A DNA stretch of 64,000 nucleotides from Triangularia verruculosa (Eukaryota; Ascomycota; Sordariomycetes; Sordariales; Podosporaceae). The translations under genes were made by a program, and so were the position numbers. The notes under the pieces were generated by a model. The model searched no databases. It saw only the letters and a program-made list of their open reading frames with translations, and had not been told where the DNA came from. Below, piece by piece: positions 43,201 to 55,685 of the stretch. Numbering within the stretch: the stretch's first letter is position 1; each line of letters starts with the position of its first letter. The stretch spans positions 142,800 through 206,799 of the forward strand of contig MU863940.1 of the NCBI GenBank assembly GCA_033296885.1, written 5' to 3'.

Positions 43201-44900
43201 TTATAGATAGCCACCGTCCTTTTAATCGATATTTGGGTTGTAGTCCTTGTATTATAGCTGCCTTAGGATTATGTCCTTTTTTGGCCCTATATTTATAATA
43301 TCGAAAATTACCTTTATTATTTTTCCTAATATAGTAATGTTTAGTAGTAGTGTCTCTTTACTTACTAACTGCGTAGGGAAAGGTCCTTTTATAATAACCT
43401 TTTCCTCTTTTTTTCTCTATAAAACCTAGGTTTATTATACGAATCTTAGTAAAATTAAGTCCGCTTTGGCTCTATTATCTACAAACGTTTACGTTTAAAA
43501 ACCCTTTTAATATATTACTATTCGTAATTTTTTATCTTTTATGCCCCTCCTTTATACGGTAGCGATCTCGTTAATACTTTGTTTGTAGTTCTTTAGAGGT
43601 TTTCGGCTTCCGCGAAAGGCCGTGGCCCTTTTCCCGACTATTATTATACCTTTAGAGCGTCCTCTTTTATTAAACTATCTAGTAGTTCGAAATTAGCTAA
43701 CTATTGTCGTTGGGCTTCTTTTTATTTTTCGTTTCTTATACTTTATCGAATCCTCCTTCGATTATATATCCGCCGCCCCTTTTCCGTAGCCCTGGCTTCG
43801 GCTTCGGCCTAAACGTCGTAGTATTTTTTAATTTTTATTTATAAGTAAAATACGTAATCCGGACTCTTATATTACACTAACTTATATTTTTCCTTATTAG
43901 CGCTATCTTTTTCCTAACTAATCGTTTACTTAAGGTAGTATCTTATATACCTAGGTATAAACCGTATAACCTGGAGTTCCTTTTCCAATTTGACTGGGTC
44001 TCCTTATCTCTATAGGAAATAGTCGTTTAACTCTTCCTATTGTCGTTCCTACCTGGCTATAGTTCTTGTAACGGGCTTAGGATCTCCGTTTCTTCCTAAT
44101 TACTATACTAGCCAGTATCCTTGGAGAGCCTTACTTTGGTAATGTTTAACGCACTTATATGTAATATACTAGAACTAAGGTATCCTCCTATGCTCTGGGT
44201 ATCTGGGATATAACTATACTGTATCTCCATTATATAGTTCGTATTATTTATAGTAAGGTACTTATCCGGGTATCTATAAGAGCCCTATATTAGCGATCTC
44301 CTTATTTTTCTAATACTTCTCTTAATCTAGTTCCCTAAATTTAAACTTACTTTTTCTATAAGTTAACTATAGTAGTCTTCTACGGTGTTACTTAAACTTG
44401 ATTTCTAGGACGATTTATTATTTATTATTTTATTAGAGTTATATAAGTAGTTGGCGATTATTTGTAGCTTACGCTACTTTATTTTCGAAATTGTAGTAGC
44501 GTTATTTAATTATCTCCCGTTAGTTCCGGAGTTCTTCTATCTTTTCCTCGAGTCCTTAGACTCGTTCTTTAGCCTAATTTAGGGTTCCTTTATTATTTAA
44601 GTCTAAGGTGCGGATTGTATTCGTGGTGAAAAACCGCTTTAATCGTCGTAGGGTTTCTTTAGAGGGTCCTGGAGCAGTGCTTTCCTCTTATCTTATAGTT
44701 CCTCTTATCGGTAGTTCTTGTTTTATAACGCGGTCTTCTTCTTCAGAGTTAACTGTTAATTCTCCTTCCTAAGGCTCGTACTTATAATCGCTGTCGGTGT
44801 AATTGTCCGCTAAGTCCCGAAAATCCTCGTTAGAGTACTTTATACCGGAAATCTCTATTACCCGTATTATCTTAGCGATTATAGCCGTCTTTCTTACCTT
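40231..44900 (-). pseudogene. Gypsy copy 1 pol (protease, RT, RNase H, integrase)
   Basis: Minus-strand polyprotein with many RIP stops. The C-terminal integrase region is the best preserved stretch (40,434-40,231): LIRNLRIKRPSKKLDYRRVG, then PFKVKKKISKTVYKLKLP. The reverse-transcriptase active site near 42,360-42,410 reads YYLNNILIY, so both Asp of the family YxDD motif have become Asn (GAT to AAT, a G-to-A change on the coding strand). The polyprotein runs from about 44,900 down to 40,231. Confidence 0.8.
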
Positions 44901-45836
44901 TTAACGGAGCTACTTAAATGCCCGATAATCTCTCTTAAAGTGGCCTATCTTCCTACAGTTAAAGTATTTAAGGTTACCCTTACCTTAGCCTTAACCCTAA
45001 GGTCTCTATCGTTAAACCGCGTCGATTTTTATAGGCCCTACGTATATAGTTCCGGAATAACTAATACCCAGGTACTATCTTTTCCTTTTATCGTTAGATC
45101 GGTAAGTCCTATAATAACCCCGAGTGCCCTTCTTCTCTCTACGACGCTAGAATTGCCTATCGTCGATACGTATAGTTATAGCGATATACTTATCGATAGT
45201 ATCGGGCCTCGACTCCTTATATAACTTATCCTTTACTTCTTCCTTAAGACCGTTGTAAAAGAGTTGTATTAACCCTTTATCGTTAATTTCGCTACGTAGA
45301 CTGTCGATCATAAATATAGCTGCGTAGTCGGCTACTAAGCGCGTTTAACGTAGGCCTACGAGCCTCTCCTAGGCACGCCTACCTTCATCGTACTCTCCAA
45401 ATACCTCCTTAAGTCTGGCTTCGAACCCCCGGTAACTCCGGAAATACTGGACCGTAATATCCTTACGGTCGGAGGCCTAGGTCTTATAGTAGTTATTTAA
45501 AATGGGTTTGAACTATACGAGTGCTTTTTCCTTGAGCTTAGTAGCCGCGAATAGTACCCTAGACTCTTCGGTAGTAAACATATTTAAGTAGTAACGAAAA
45601 TAGGTTTTAAATTAGATTAGGAATCCTCTAAGCTCCCCTTTTCCTCTACTATAATACTCCGACGCCGGGAACTTAACTATTTATTTAGAGGTAGAGTTAA
45701 TCGCGACGATCTGATCCTCTACTTACTGGGTTTTGCCCTCGAGCTCTTTAATACGTGCGATAAGCTGCTCGAGAATAGTGATCTCCGGCGTAGTGGTTTG
45801 TCCCGTAGTAGACGGCGTAGCGGGTACGCCACCCAT
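44900..45836 (-). pseudogene. Gypsy copy 1 gag
   Basis: The ATG at 45,836 starts MGGVPATPSTTGQ, followed by EITILEQLIARIKELEG (coiled-coil-like), KFPASEYYSRGKGELRGFL and KALVWFKPILNNY, and further down LIQLFYNGLKEEVKDKLY, typical of Ty3/Gypsy capsid. A zinc-knuckle region near 44,975-44,930 encodes FNCRKIGHFKRDY. Several in-frame TAG/TAA codons are RIP products. Confidence 0.8.
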
Positions 45837-45918
45837 CTAAACGTTCTCGTAGTCGGCTATAGTAGTAGTAAGGTGGCCTTTAACTTATCCGTAATAGAGT
45901 TAAAGTAAGTATACAACG

Positions 45919-46345
45919 TATAACGAACCCCTATACAGAACCTCTGAAAGGGATACTCGGTTGAAGGCAACTTCTGACAATTAGTTCGGTGCAGCTAAAC
46001 AGTGCATAATAAGATGTCTCGATATAAACACAAGATACCGTAAATACAAGCTATAATTGCATACTGCGGAACTGTCTATCTACACTAGCTAGTTCCTCCG
46101 TATATATAGACCTAGGGCCCCAGGTACCTCCGTACCTGGATCTATTTACTATTCCCTAGATCCTCCCGGATCTAGCTTCCAACCTCTAGATCCTTAGATC
46201 TAGCTCCAAATCCCTAGATCCATAGATCTATCTCCCAATTTCTAGATCCCCTGGCCCGTGCTATTCCCTGCCCCCACAGGCCCCACTTATCCATTCGCTC
46301 CGGTCTCCCTCGTCCTGGAGACCCCGCTTCTCTTGAACCGTGACA
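45919..46345 (-). repeat. Gypsy copy 1, 5' LTR
   Basis: 427 bp, ending at 46,345 directly before the target duplication GACGG. Begins TATAACGAAC in place of TGTGACGAAC, consistent with G-to-A changes. Confidence 0.9.
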
Positions 46346-47190
46346 GACGGCTACGAAAGCTACTACTTAACTAGATTCGAGCGCTACTACCAGTAGAATA
46401 ATATTATTACGCTCTACATACCTCTACATTCCTCTTACCTCCTCCAGCCACTCGATATTAGCTACTTTGGGCCGCTAAAACAGGTATATAGTCGCTAAAT
46501 CGAGGACTTAATATACGTGTATATTAACTATGTAAGTAAGGTCGAATTCTTTTATACCTTCCGCAAAGCTTTCTTCGCCTCTATAACGGAGAAGAATATA
46601 TAGGGTAGCTTTACGGGTGCTAGCCTTATACCGTACAATCCAGAAAGGGTACTTTCTAAGCTAGATATAAAGCTTCGTACGCTAATACCCCTGACCTTAC
46701 AGCCCGGTACTCTATAACCTTAGGTATTCTAAATACCATAAAACTCCTGAGAAGCTAACTTATAGTTAACGCTTATTAAGACTCGTATTACTAACTATTA
46801 AAATAGCTCCCCGACTTTAATATTAGCTATAGTAGACCAGCTTACTAAAGGTATAATAGCTATAATGTACTAGGTAGCTCTCCTTCGTATAGAGAACGCT
46901 TTACTCTGTAAGGCTAATGAGGCCTTAAGCAAGCGCCGGAGAGCCAAAAGAATACGTATGCAGCTTGGAGGATTACTTACTGTGCAAGATATACAGGATC
47001 TACTGGACCAGAAGGCCGTGGGTGGGGAGGCAGTAGAAGAAATATAGCCGGATGGCGGTAGTGCAGGAGGGGCTCGTATGAAGGTTCGGTGCTGTAGTGT
47101 GTGCGGTAAGCCTGGCCATAATATCCGTACGTGCCAGGAGGTTGCAGAAGAGTCTGATTCAGCTGTTTCTGATGTAATTGTAGTAGGTTA
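46346..47190 (+). pseudogene. Inner transposase, C-terminal half
   Basis: Directly continues the frame interrupted at 38,540: after the GACGG duplication, DG joins to YESYYLTRFERYYQ. The third catalytic Asp is present in LLQPLDISYFGPLKQVYSRQ. Further on are FFYTFRKAFFASITEKN, KRRRAKRIRMQLGG and a zinc knuckle, CCSVCGKPGHNIRTCQE, at 47,095-47,145, ending near 47,190. A few RIP stops interrupt it. Confidence 0.85.
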
Positions 47191-47285
47191 GTAGTATTGT
47201 TGTTTTGCAATTGAGGATGGTTGTAATAGGGTAGTAGAAATCGATCCACTCGCTTGTCCGATCCGCTCGCTTATCAAATACGTTA

Positions 47286-48310
47286 ATATTTATCCGCATT
47301 AACTACTTAATCTAGCGGCTATATACCCTTTTTAATAGCGTAAAATAGCTAATATCTAATAGCTGGAGTATATAGGAGGAGTATAGAGGTATATATAGTA
47401 TAATAATATTATATTTCTAATAGTAGGTTTCGAATTCTTCAGAGTAATAACTTTCGTAGCCATTAAAGATTAATAACCGATATTCACCCTTCGTATAAGA
47501 TACCGTATAAAAATCGAAGTACCGAATCTAATCTATACTTTTCTTATTAATAATTCAGTTATTATTAATTATTATAATACATTAGGTAACCAGAAAGTTA
47601 TATTCTTAATATTAATTAGCGAAATAATATTACTTAGTTAAAATAATAAATAATAAAATAGCCTAACCTAGAGTATTTACTCCTTAAATAACTATAGCCT
47701 ACTTACGATTATTAGATTAGGCCTATTTAGCTTTACTACGGCCGTCCGAGGTTGTAATTACTATACCCGCGAAGATAATACCTATTATAAACTTAATCTC
47801 GTCGAAGTTATAAATATCGTTATCTATAATACTGTATTTAGCTTTGGTATTCCGTACGAGGGTAAATTACTCGCTAATAACCTTTGGATCTTTATATTTA
47901 GCCCTTTGGTAGTTATATTTACACGTAAAATGCGTCTAAAGTTCTAGCTAACGTTTAACGAAGTTGTAAGCCTATCGTACGTTAATAGGAGGCGCGTCGT
48001 ATTTACGTAGTAATCGATTGGCTATATCTTCTATATACGAAAGCCGGGGATGAAATACACGTGTAGATAGCTTAATTATATATTAAATAATCGTTTTTTC
48101 TTCTAGATCCGTAAGTTTGCGCGAATTAGCTGGAGTATTGCGTCGTACAGGTATACCGGCAAGTCGACGGCGAATAGTTTTATCGTTAACTTTATAGATC
48201 TTCGCTGCGGCTCGTTTGCTTAGGTTTTTGTTGTTTTTTATAGCTTTAGCGGCCAGAATTACTTTAGCTTCGTTAGAGGTAGAAGATATGGTTTTTAGTT
48301 GAGAAATGGA
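47286..48310 (-). pseudogene. N-terminal part of outer transposase
   Basis: Minus strand. From 48,308 the frame encodes ISSTSNEAKVILAAKAIKNN, then SKRAAAKIYKVNDKTIRRRL and RKLTDLEEKTII. It aligns with the inner copy's start (MSSILVEAKVVLALEALKN). The expected start codon reads ATA, an ATG changed by RIP. Beyond 48,083 stops accumulate; the DDE region continues to the insertion point of the inner element at 47,286. Confidence 0.8.
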
Positions 48311-48389
48311 ATGTTGAAGGTGGAGGGTTAGGTCGCGTCGAAAAGTGTGGCGCTCGCTTATCTGCGGCGCTTGCTTATCATGCACGTTA

Positions 48390-49500
48390 TATTTTTTATT
48401 AATAATTTAAAAGTTTATAAAAGAAAATATTTTAATTTTATATAATATACTTTAAAAATTATTTATTTTTTAAGATAATTATAATAAATTTTACGTATTA
48501 TTTATAAAATAAATATCGGCTTAAATCTTTATTATAAATATCGGTATTATTTATAATTAATAAAAAAAAGGATTTATTATAACCGATCTATAATATTAAA
48601 TTACTTAAGTAAAGGTATTTTTAATCTTTATTATCCGTTCTATTTTTATATCCTTAAAAGAAAAATTAATTTATTAAATTACCAGTAATAATATACTATA
48701 TATTATAAATATAAATTTTATTAAAGCCGTTATTCTTTACTTTTATAATACTATTAAAATTTAAGTAAAAAATAAATATAACGTTAACTTTTAAGTCCTT
48801 AAAAATACTATATTAATAATAAAGACCAAGATTTATATCTCCTTTAATATATAGATTTCTTTAACCGACTTTTCTTTAATAACTATTATTATTTAATTCC
48901 TAAATACTTAAAGTAAATTATAAATCTCTTTACTTAATATATTCCGGATCTTTAAATTTTATTTTAAAGAAAATATTAGCTTTATATTTAAATAAATTTT
49001 ATAAAATATAGATATTAACTTTATAATAATAAGTTATTATTAAAATAATAGTATTATATTAAACGATAAAACCTTATTTTTTTTCTATAAGAGTTTTCTT
49101 TTAGCCCGGAATTTCTTCGAAACCAAAGTTTTTATTAATATTTTCTATATATAATATTTTAACTATATTTTAAATTTAATTTATAAAGCTTTTTTTATAA
49201 AATATAATAAATTTTTTTTAAAAACCTTCGACTTTATAACTTAATATATTATAATAGTTTTAAATATTATTAAATCTTTCTTATAAATATAAAGAAAACT
49301 AAGCTTTATTAATAAGTTTTATAACTTTATTTACTTTATTAAACGTAATATTATTTATAAAAAAAGGTTTATTAATATCTATTATAATTAAATTCTGGCC
49401 GAAAAATTAACCGAATTAAATATCGTTTATAAATCTAATAACTACTTATTTAACTACTTAATTATTAATAATATTACCCGTTAAAATTTAACTTACTTAA
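48390..49500. other. Extremely A+T-rich RIP-saturated DNA
   Basis: No open frame or readable motif. Composition and lack of CpA suggest a very old, saturated transposon copy; the same kind of sequence resumes at 50,135-51,050 after the solo LTR. Confidence 0.6.
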
Positions 49501-50134
49501 TGTTGAAATAGGTGTCTCGCAGGCCTGTATAATATAGGCCTGCGCTGGGGACCGAAGATATGGTGTCTCGCAGGTCTGTATGATGTAGACCTGCGCTGGG
49601 AACCGAAGATATGGTGTCTCGCAGGTCTGTATGATGTAGACCTGCGCTGGGAACCGAAGATTGGCGCAGTGTACTCAAAATGAAGGAGGCTATATCTGCA
49701 GCCTACGACAGTGGCTAGGCACTGAAGGAAGATCAATCACAGGGGCGGCGCCCTACAATATATAAGGTGATTACAGTAATACAGGCTTGTGAGGCACTGA
49801 AAGATGTGGTGAACCAGTATATTGAATTGACTTAATAGGCAAGAAAACATCACAGTGAATAGTCCTGAGGGCAAGCCTCTTATAGATCTTCGGCTCCGTA
49901 TTCCTCCCTCAATATCTTCTCCGTTGCCGTACGCTAAGTATCTGGAACTCCAGACGCTAGCTATACAGATCTCCAGGTTAAATCGGAGGTCCGTTCGGAG
50001 GTCTGAAAGCTTATATGATCGCCACGGTAGAGCGTTAGTGAGCATGTGATTCCAAGCCATTGGTTGTTGTAGGCCTTGTAGGTTATAGGCCTAGATACAC
50101 TGTAAAGTCCACAAATAAGTGCTGTACTTTAACA
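49501..50134. mobile_element. Solo Copia-type LTR
   Basis: 634 bp, starting TGTTGAAATAGG and ending ACTTTAACA. It shares many blocks with the LTR at 55,686-56,274 (GGGGCGGCGCCCT, GGTGAACCAGTATATTGA, GGCTTGTGAGGCACTGA, GATACACTGTAAA). No internal domain adjoins it on either side, so it is a solo LTR. No matching 5-bp target duplication is visible (CTTAA versus AGAAG), perhaps because of mutation. It is much less A+T-rich than its surroundings, so it arrived later. Confidence 0.8.
49511..49663. repeat. Three 51-bp tandem repeats with hairpin inside the solo LTR
   Basis: Units start at 49,511, 49,562 and 49,613 (GGTGTCTCGCAGG). Each contains an inverted repeat: GCAGGTCT, 9-nt loop, AGACCTGC. 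In the first unit the arms are changed together (GCAGGCCT and AGGCCTGC), so the hairpin is kept. The related LTR at 55,686 has only one degenerate unit. Confidence 0.85.
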
Positions 50135-51050
50135 AGAAGTAAATTATTATTAATATAATACTTAATAAAACTTTAAAAAAGCAAATGATAAAAGTATTTA
50201 TCGACCTCTATAATAAATTAACTCCGAAAATAAAAAAAATCTTATATATTATTAAAATAATTTATTAAATTATACTTTAATTTTTTAATTATAAAACTTA
50301 TAATTTCTTTAATATTATAAAGAAAAAGGATTATTTTATTATTTAAGAAGAGGTTTTTTACTTTTATATAAAGATTTAATTTTAATTTGTTTAAAAAGTT
50401 ATAATAATTAAAAATACATATAATAATAAATAAAAAAAGGTTAATTTATTTAAAAAATTCTATATTTTTAAAATTTTTATTAATTTTATTATTCATTTCC
50501 TTAAAATATTAAATAATAAATAAAAAGGTTTTTAAAGGAAAAGAAATAATAATCCGAAAATTAAATAATTAAAGTATACCTTTCTTAATAAATAAGATTT
50601 ATATAAAAGTATATTTTTTTATAATTAAGTAATTAATAAATATATTTATAATATTTATAATCGAAGTAATATATTTAATATTATTAATTTAATTATTTAT
50701 AAAAAAATAAAAAAAAGTTAATAAGGACTTTAATTATAATAATCCTTTAATATTTAACGACGAAAATATAATTAATAATAAAAAAGAGGATAATCCTAAA
50801 GAAAGTAATTAGTAAATTACCGATAAAATCTTTATTATAACTTTTTAAATTCTAATAAAGAAACTTATTATTATTTAAACTTATTACTTTATTATTAATT
50901 TTAATAAAACCTTTATTTATAAAAAGATTTGAGTTTTAATTATTATTATACTTTAAAAAAAGAAAAAAGCGTAAAGTAAAAGAAATATAAATTAAAAACT
51001 TATTAATACTTTTAAAGAAATATTTTTTAAATTAAAAAACGTTAATTTAC
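50135..51050. other. Extremely A+T-rich RIP-saturated DNA
   Basis: No readable coding content; continuation of the old element interrupted by the solo LTR. Confidence 0.55.
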
Positions 51051-54000
51051 TGTGACGAACCCCTGTATAGAACCTCTGAAATGGATATTCGGTTGAAGGC
51101 TACTTCTGACAATTAGTTCGGTGCAGCTAAACAGTGCACAATAAGATGTCTCAATATAAACATAAAATACTGTGAATATAAGCTGTGATTGTATACTGCG
51201 GAACTATCTATAAGCTATTTAGTTCCTCCGTATATATAGACTATAAATCCCTAAGTACCTCCGTACCTAGATTATTCTCGCTCGCCAGCGACCCGTGGTA
51301 ATCCTCTTGCGCTTACCTCGCTCGCTAGGTAATCGCGGTGATCCGGCTTACCTTTGCTAAGCGGTGAGCCTTCTGCGACCCTAACAGCCTTACTGCTATA
51401 CTCCTTTCCTCCGATTGGCTAGTATAGTTAACTATAGTCCCCGCCTGACCTTGCTATATGGTTGGTCTGTAACACGATGCTCCCCCCTCGACGTTTTTTG
51501 TCCCGGAAGATTCGACATTATTATCCTTATACCTTTAGCGCTATCGTTCTTTCTTACGTATAAGTAATTCCTCTCCTTTTCTTCTTCTGTAAGGTCGTTT
51601 CGGGGTGCCTAATGATAACAGGTCGTATAAAGAAACGTTACCGCGATACTACTTGCGAACGAATAGTTCTTTCCGCCTCGATCGATTAAAACGGTATTAA
51701 CGTTATACCTTACTCCTGCTATTAGCGCGCGAAACCCTAAAGGCGCTATATTATAAAGGAGGGATCGGACCGTTGTTCAAATTATATTCGAGTAGGCAAA
51801 TCGTATAATGGGCTAAACGTGGCAGATTTTCGTAGGTACTTAGGTTCTATACAATAGTCCTTCCTTTATTAACGGTTATAGTAATTAAAAACTTATCAGA
51901 ATAAAAGAAAATTAACGAGGAAATTACTGCGAAAAAGAATCTATTATCGAAGATGTTAAACTCCTTAACTCGCTTACATAAATAATATAAGTCGATATGT
52001 AACTAAAGTATAGAATTCTTTTGTCGGAGGATAAAGTTATTAAACGAAGTAAATACCTTAGTACCCCCCTCGCTTGAGCTTATAAATCTACTAGGTAAGT
52101 AATCCCTAATTAGCTAAGCCTAGTCGTTAGGCGCTTTTAGTATTATAAATTAAGAGGCTATCGGTACCTCTAATCCTGGTATTACTTTCGAGCCCTCCGT
52201 TAACTTCGACTAATTAACTAACTTTACTCCTATAGTCGGTTAGGATTCCTCCGGTAAAACTCCTTTAACTTCTTAAAGTAATTAAGGTTTATAATACTAA
52301 TTATAGGTAGGTCCTTAGGTATTTATTAACCTTATAATATAACGTATAATATATCGATTATTATATTAGAGGTATAGATTCGATTTCCGTCGAGGTTCTT
52401 TAGTATTTAGATTTATAGGTATACTCCGTAATTTAGGTACTAAACTTTTTAGTATTTTAATTAGCTTAGGTCAGTTTAAGTATCGCCGATAGAATTCTTT
52501 TAGTTTATCTAGGTAATTTAAATTTACCGCTAATTCTTACAAATTATCTATAGCCGGATAATTTAATTAATTAACTAAGTATTTTAATTAATCTTTATTA
52601 AACTATAAATCTAATACTTCTTCTATATTATACTCCTTTTCTTCGTTCTCCGCCACTTTTTAGGTATTAGTCTTATTTACTGGTAGTATAGGTTCTAGAA
52701 GTGAGATATAAAAAGTATATAACTGTAGATATATCGTACTAGGTAACTCTAGCTTATATACTATCTCCGATATCTTCTTTTTAACCTTAAATAAGCCTAC
52801 TCTCCTATAGTCTAGCTTCTTATTAGGCCTCTTTATACGAAGATTATATATTAATAAAAATACTTTATCCTCTCTCTTTAAGTAAGGTCCTTTAAGCCGT
52901 TTAGTATTATAGTATTTGCGTATATATTTCCGAATAAACTTAAGTTCCTCCTTAAGTTTAGCGTATAGTATATATAGCTTTCCTACCTTTACTACCGCTT
53001 TAGGTACCTTTACCTCTAATCCTTACTATAGATTTACCTTAAAACCGTAATTTGCGAAGAATAATATAACTTTAGTTATCTCCGTAAGTACCGTATTATG
53101 TATAAACTATATTACTAATAAAAGTTTAATCTAATTATTTTATTCGAAATTAATATAATTCCGAAAGTATTATTCTATAATTTAATTAAACATCTTTATT
53201 TAGCCGTTCGTCTATAGGTAGTATACTAACGACGCTTTATTCTTTACTCCTACTTACTTTATTAAAGCTTTCTAAAACTTCGATATAAACTTAATATCGT
53301 AATCTGTAATAAATTCCCTTAGCTATATATATATTACTGTAACATTCTAAAACACTATATCTGCTAATTATTCCGCCGTCTAAGTCTCCTTATAAGGCAA
53401 AAAATATACCTACTTAGTAAGCCTATCGATTACCGTTAAGATACTATTATATTTAACGCCCGTAGTTACGTCCTTAAATTCCGGTAATTTAATAATAAAG
53501 TCTATTAATACCGAACTCCACGGTTACTTTACTACTAGTAATAACTCTAAAAACCTATATAGTTTATATCTCTCTACTTTCGTTCTTCTATAGAGGTTAT
53601 ATTCCCGTAATGTCTCTTTTATATCCTTTCTTATTTTTAGCCAATTAAAATACTATTTAATTTTCTCTATCGTTTTAACTATTTTTATATATCTCCCGAA
53701 TCTCGATTCGTAAATCTCCTAAATTAATATCTTTTATTATCCTAGGTCGATATAGGCCCTATTATTATACCAGAGCCGGTAAAAGTTATCCTTTTAAATC
53801 CCCAGTAATTTTAACTTAGCCTATCGTTCTTAATCGTTACTATCGATATTACCTTAGTATTTATAAGTAGTAAATTCTTCTCGATATATTACGTAATACT
53901 TAGCCTATTACTAAAGCGGGTACTGAAGTATATCTTCTGCTATTTCCTATAGTAAGGGTAGTAATTCCTCTTTTATTTTCTCTTTATAATGGTCCGCCTT

Positions 54001-55685
54001 TCTACTTAAAGCGTCTGCTTTTACATTCTCGGATCCCTTTTTATAATAAATCTGAAAATTAAATTTGGATAAGAATTTTAACTATCGGCCTTACTTAATA
54101 TTAAGGACCTTAATAATAGTAAAATACTTTAGATTCTTATAGTTAATATAGACCTGGACCTTATAGTTAATACTACTAAAGTATAGTCTCTATTCTTTAA
54201 ACGCCTTAATAATAGTAAGCAGCTTTTTATTATAAATAGGGTAATTCTTACGTAATCCTTCTAGCTTCTTCGAAAAGAATACTATTAAGTATAATTTCCT
54301 ATCTTCGTTTCGTTACTTTAGCTACCCTCCGATAGTATAGTCGGAAGTATTTATCTCGACCTCGAAAGGTTATCTTAGGTCGGGGAGTTTAAATACTAGG
54401 TCCGCTATAATGGCGTTTTTGATAGCTTAAAAAACCTCCTCTTACTCCTTTCCTTATTTAAACTCGGCGTCCTTCTTAGTTAAATTATTTAGTAGTTTCG
54501 TTATAGCGCTGTAGTTCTGTATAAATATCCGATAGAAGTTTATAAATCCCAAAAACTTTCGAACCTTAGTCTTTAATTGTTCGGCCGTTTCTACTTATAG
54601 TCTCGGCTAGTCCTTAATTACCGCGATCTTTCCTAGCTCTATTTATACTTCTCCTAATAAGATTAAATACCTTAGGTAAACCGTTTCCTATATATAAAAC
54701 TTGCTCTTATCCTTATTAACCGATAGTCCGGCTCTATATAGCGCGTCTAAGATCTCTTTAACGTACTACTTATATTCTTTTAAAGTACAGGAGTAAATAA
54801 AAATATCGTTAAGGTAGTAAACTACTATTTTATCAAGATACTAGCGAATTATATAATTAATAAGGGCCTGGAAAGTCGTAGATATATTTATAAGCCTAAA
54901 CGGTATAACGAGGTATTCGAAATACCTATAAAGCGTGCGAAAAGCTATCTTCTACTTATCTCCCTCTTTAATTCGTATATATACGTACCTAACTAGTATA
55001 TTAAGTCTAGTAAACTATTATACCCCTAATAGTTAACTTTTTAGCCGAGAAATTAATAGTAGTAGGTAACCGTTCTTTACCGTCTCTTAATTTAACTATC
55101 GATAATCTATATATAGTCGCGGACTCCTATCTTTCTTCGGTACGAAGAAAATAGGATATCTAACCGGCGATATAAATACTTTAATATATCCTCTCTTAAT
55201 ATTTTCATCCAAATACTTCCGTAATTCTTTACTTTATTTATCGTTAATATAGTAGACTTAAAAGAGTTTAAGTTTTACTTCTTCTTTAAGCTTAATTTTA
55301 TAATTCTATAATCCCCTCTTTAATAGACCTTAAAAGTGTTTTACCGTAAATACCGGATACCCCCGGTACTCTACCGGCACCTTCTTCTTTTCGCCCTTCT
55401 TTATATTATTATAATAAGCGTACTTGTCCTTTATTACTACTGTAATTTTTACTAATATAACTATTCCTACTAACCCTATTTCTTCGATCTTACCGCCTTT
55501 ATCGATTAAGTATACCAATACTTCTCGTATCTCTTACGATAGTACCGTAGAGGGTATTTGTCCCGTATTTTACTCCTGCCGTGCTTCTGATCTCCTATCG
55601 TTAGTCGAATACTCCCGATATTCCTTCGATTATAAGTAGCTACCGTCCTTTTAATCAATATTTAGGTTATAGTCCTTATACTATA
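51051..55685 (-). mobile_element. Gypsy LTR retrotransposon (copy 2), broken
   Basis: 3' LTR at 51,051-51,474 (424 bp, TGTGACGAAC...TCTGTAACA), then internal DNA homologous to copy 1 in the same order and orientation. The integrase end matches near 52,690-52,900, and the RT active site near 54,800-54,830 reads YYLNDIFIYS (one Asp mutated to Asn). A pol segment at 55,518-55,330 is open for 62 codons. It stops abruptly at 55,685, where a Copia LTR is inserted; copy 1 continues through the equivalent point (about 43,250). The LTR's outer part differs from copy 1, so they are sister subfamilies. Confidence 0.85.

Larger units (their letters stand above)
38541..46345 (-). mobile_element. Complete Gypsy/Ty3 LTR retrotransposon (copy 1)
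   Basis: 7805 bp with two 427-bp LTRs (38,541-38,967 and 45,919-46,345). It is flanked by the 5-bp target duplication GACGG (38,536-38,540 and 46,346-46,350). LTRs begin TGTGACGAAC and end with a CGTGACA-type sequence. The two LTRs differ mainly by transitions, as expected from RIP. Gag and pol lie on the minus strand. A purine-rich tract (AAAGAGGGAGTAT on the minus strand) adjoins the 3' LTR at 38,968. The element is unable to move: the reverse-transcriptase active site is mutated and stops are frequent. Confidence 0.93.
37612..47283 (+). mobile_element. Inner Pot2-like DNA transposon, interrupted by Gypsy
   Basis: 47-bp terminal inverted repeats, identical on both ends, start ACGTATTTGATAAGCGAGCG at 37,612 and at 47,283 on the other strand. 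Each contains two direct copies of an AAGCGAG(C/T)GGATCG subrepeat. TA target duplications lie at 37,610-37,611 and 47,284-47,285. Without the Gypsy insertion the element is about 1862 bp, nearly the same length as the outer element, so both belong to one family. Perfect inverted repeats suggest it is younger than the outer copy. Confidence 0.88.
36853..48387 (-). mobile_element. Outer Fot1/Pot2-like DNA transposon (Tc1/mariner), interrupted
   Basis: Terminal inverted repeats of about 43 bp begin ACGTGCGTGATAAGCGAG at 36,853 and, on the other strand, ACGTGCATGATAAGCAAG at 48,387. The few differences are transitions. TA dinucleotides flank both ends (36,851-36,852 and 48,388-48,389), as in Tc1/mariner insertion. 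Removing the inner element (37,612-47,283 plus one TA copy) leaves about 1861 bp, a normal size for Fot1/Pot2 elements. The transposase is on the minus strand, N-terminus near 48,300 and C-terminus near 36,970. Confidence 0.85.

Noticed and set aside
49511..49663. Short palindromic repeats resembling a CRISPR array
   Set aside because: Units are contiguous tandem copies without distinct spacers, inside an LTR of a eukaryotic transposon.
49493..49736. Short minus frames with repeated peptide GLHHTDLRDTISS
   Set aside because: They are translations of the three 51-bp LTR repeats, not a gene.
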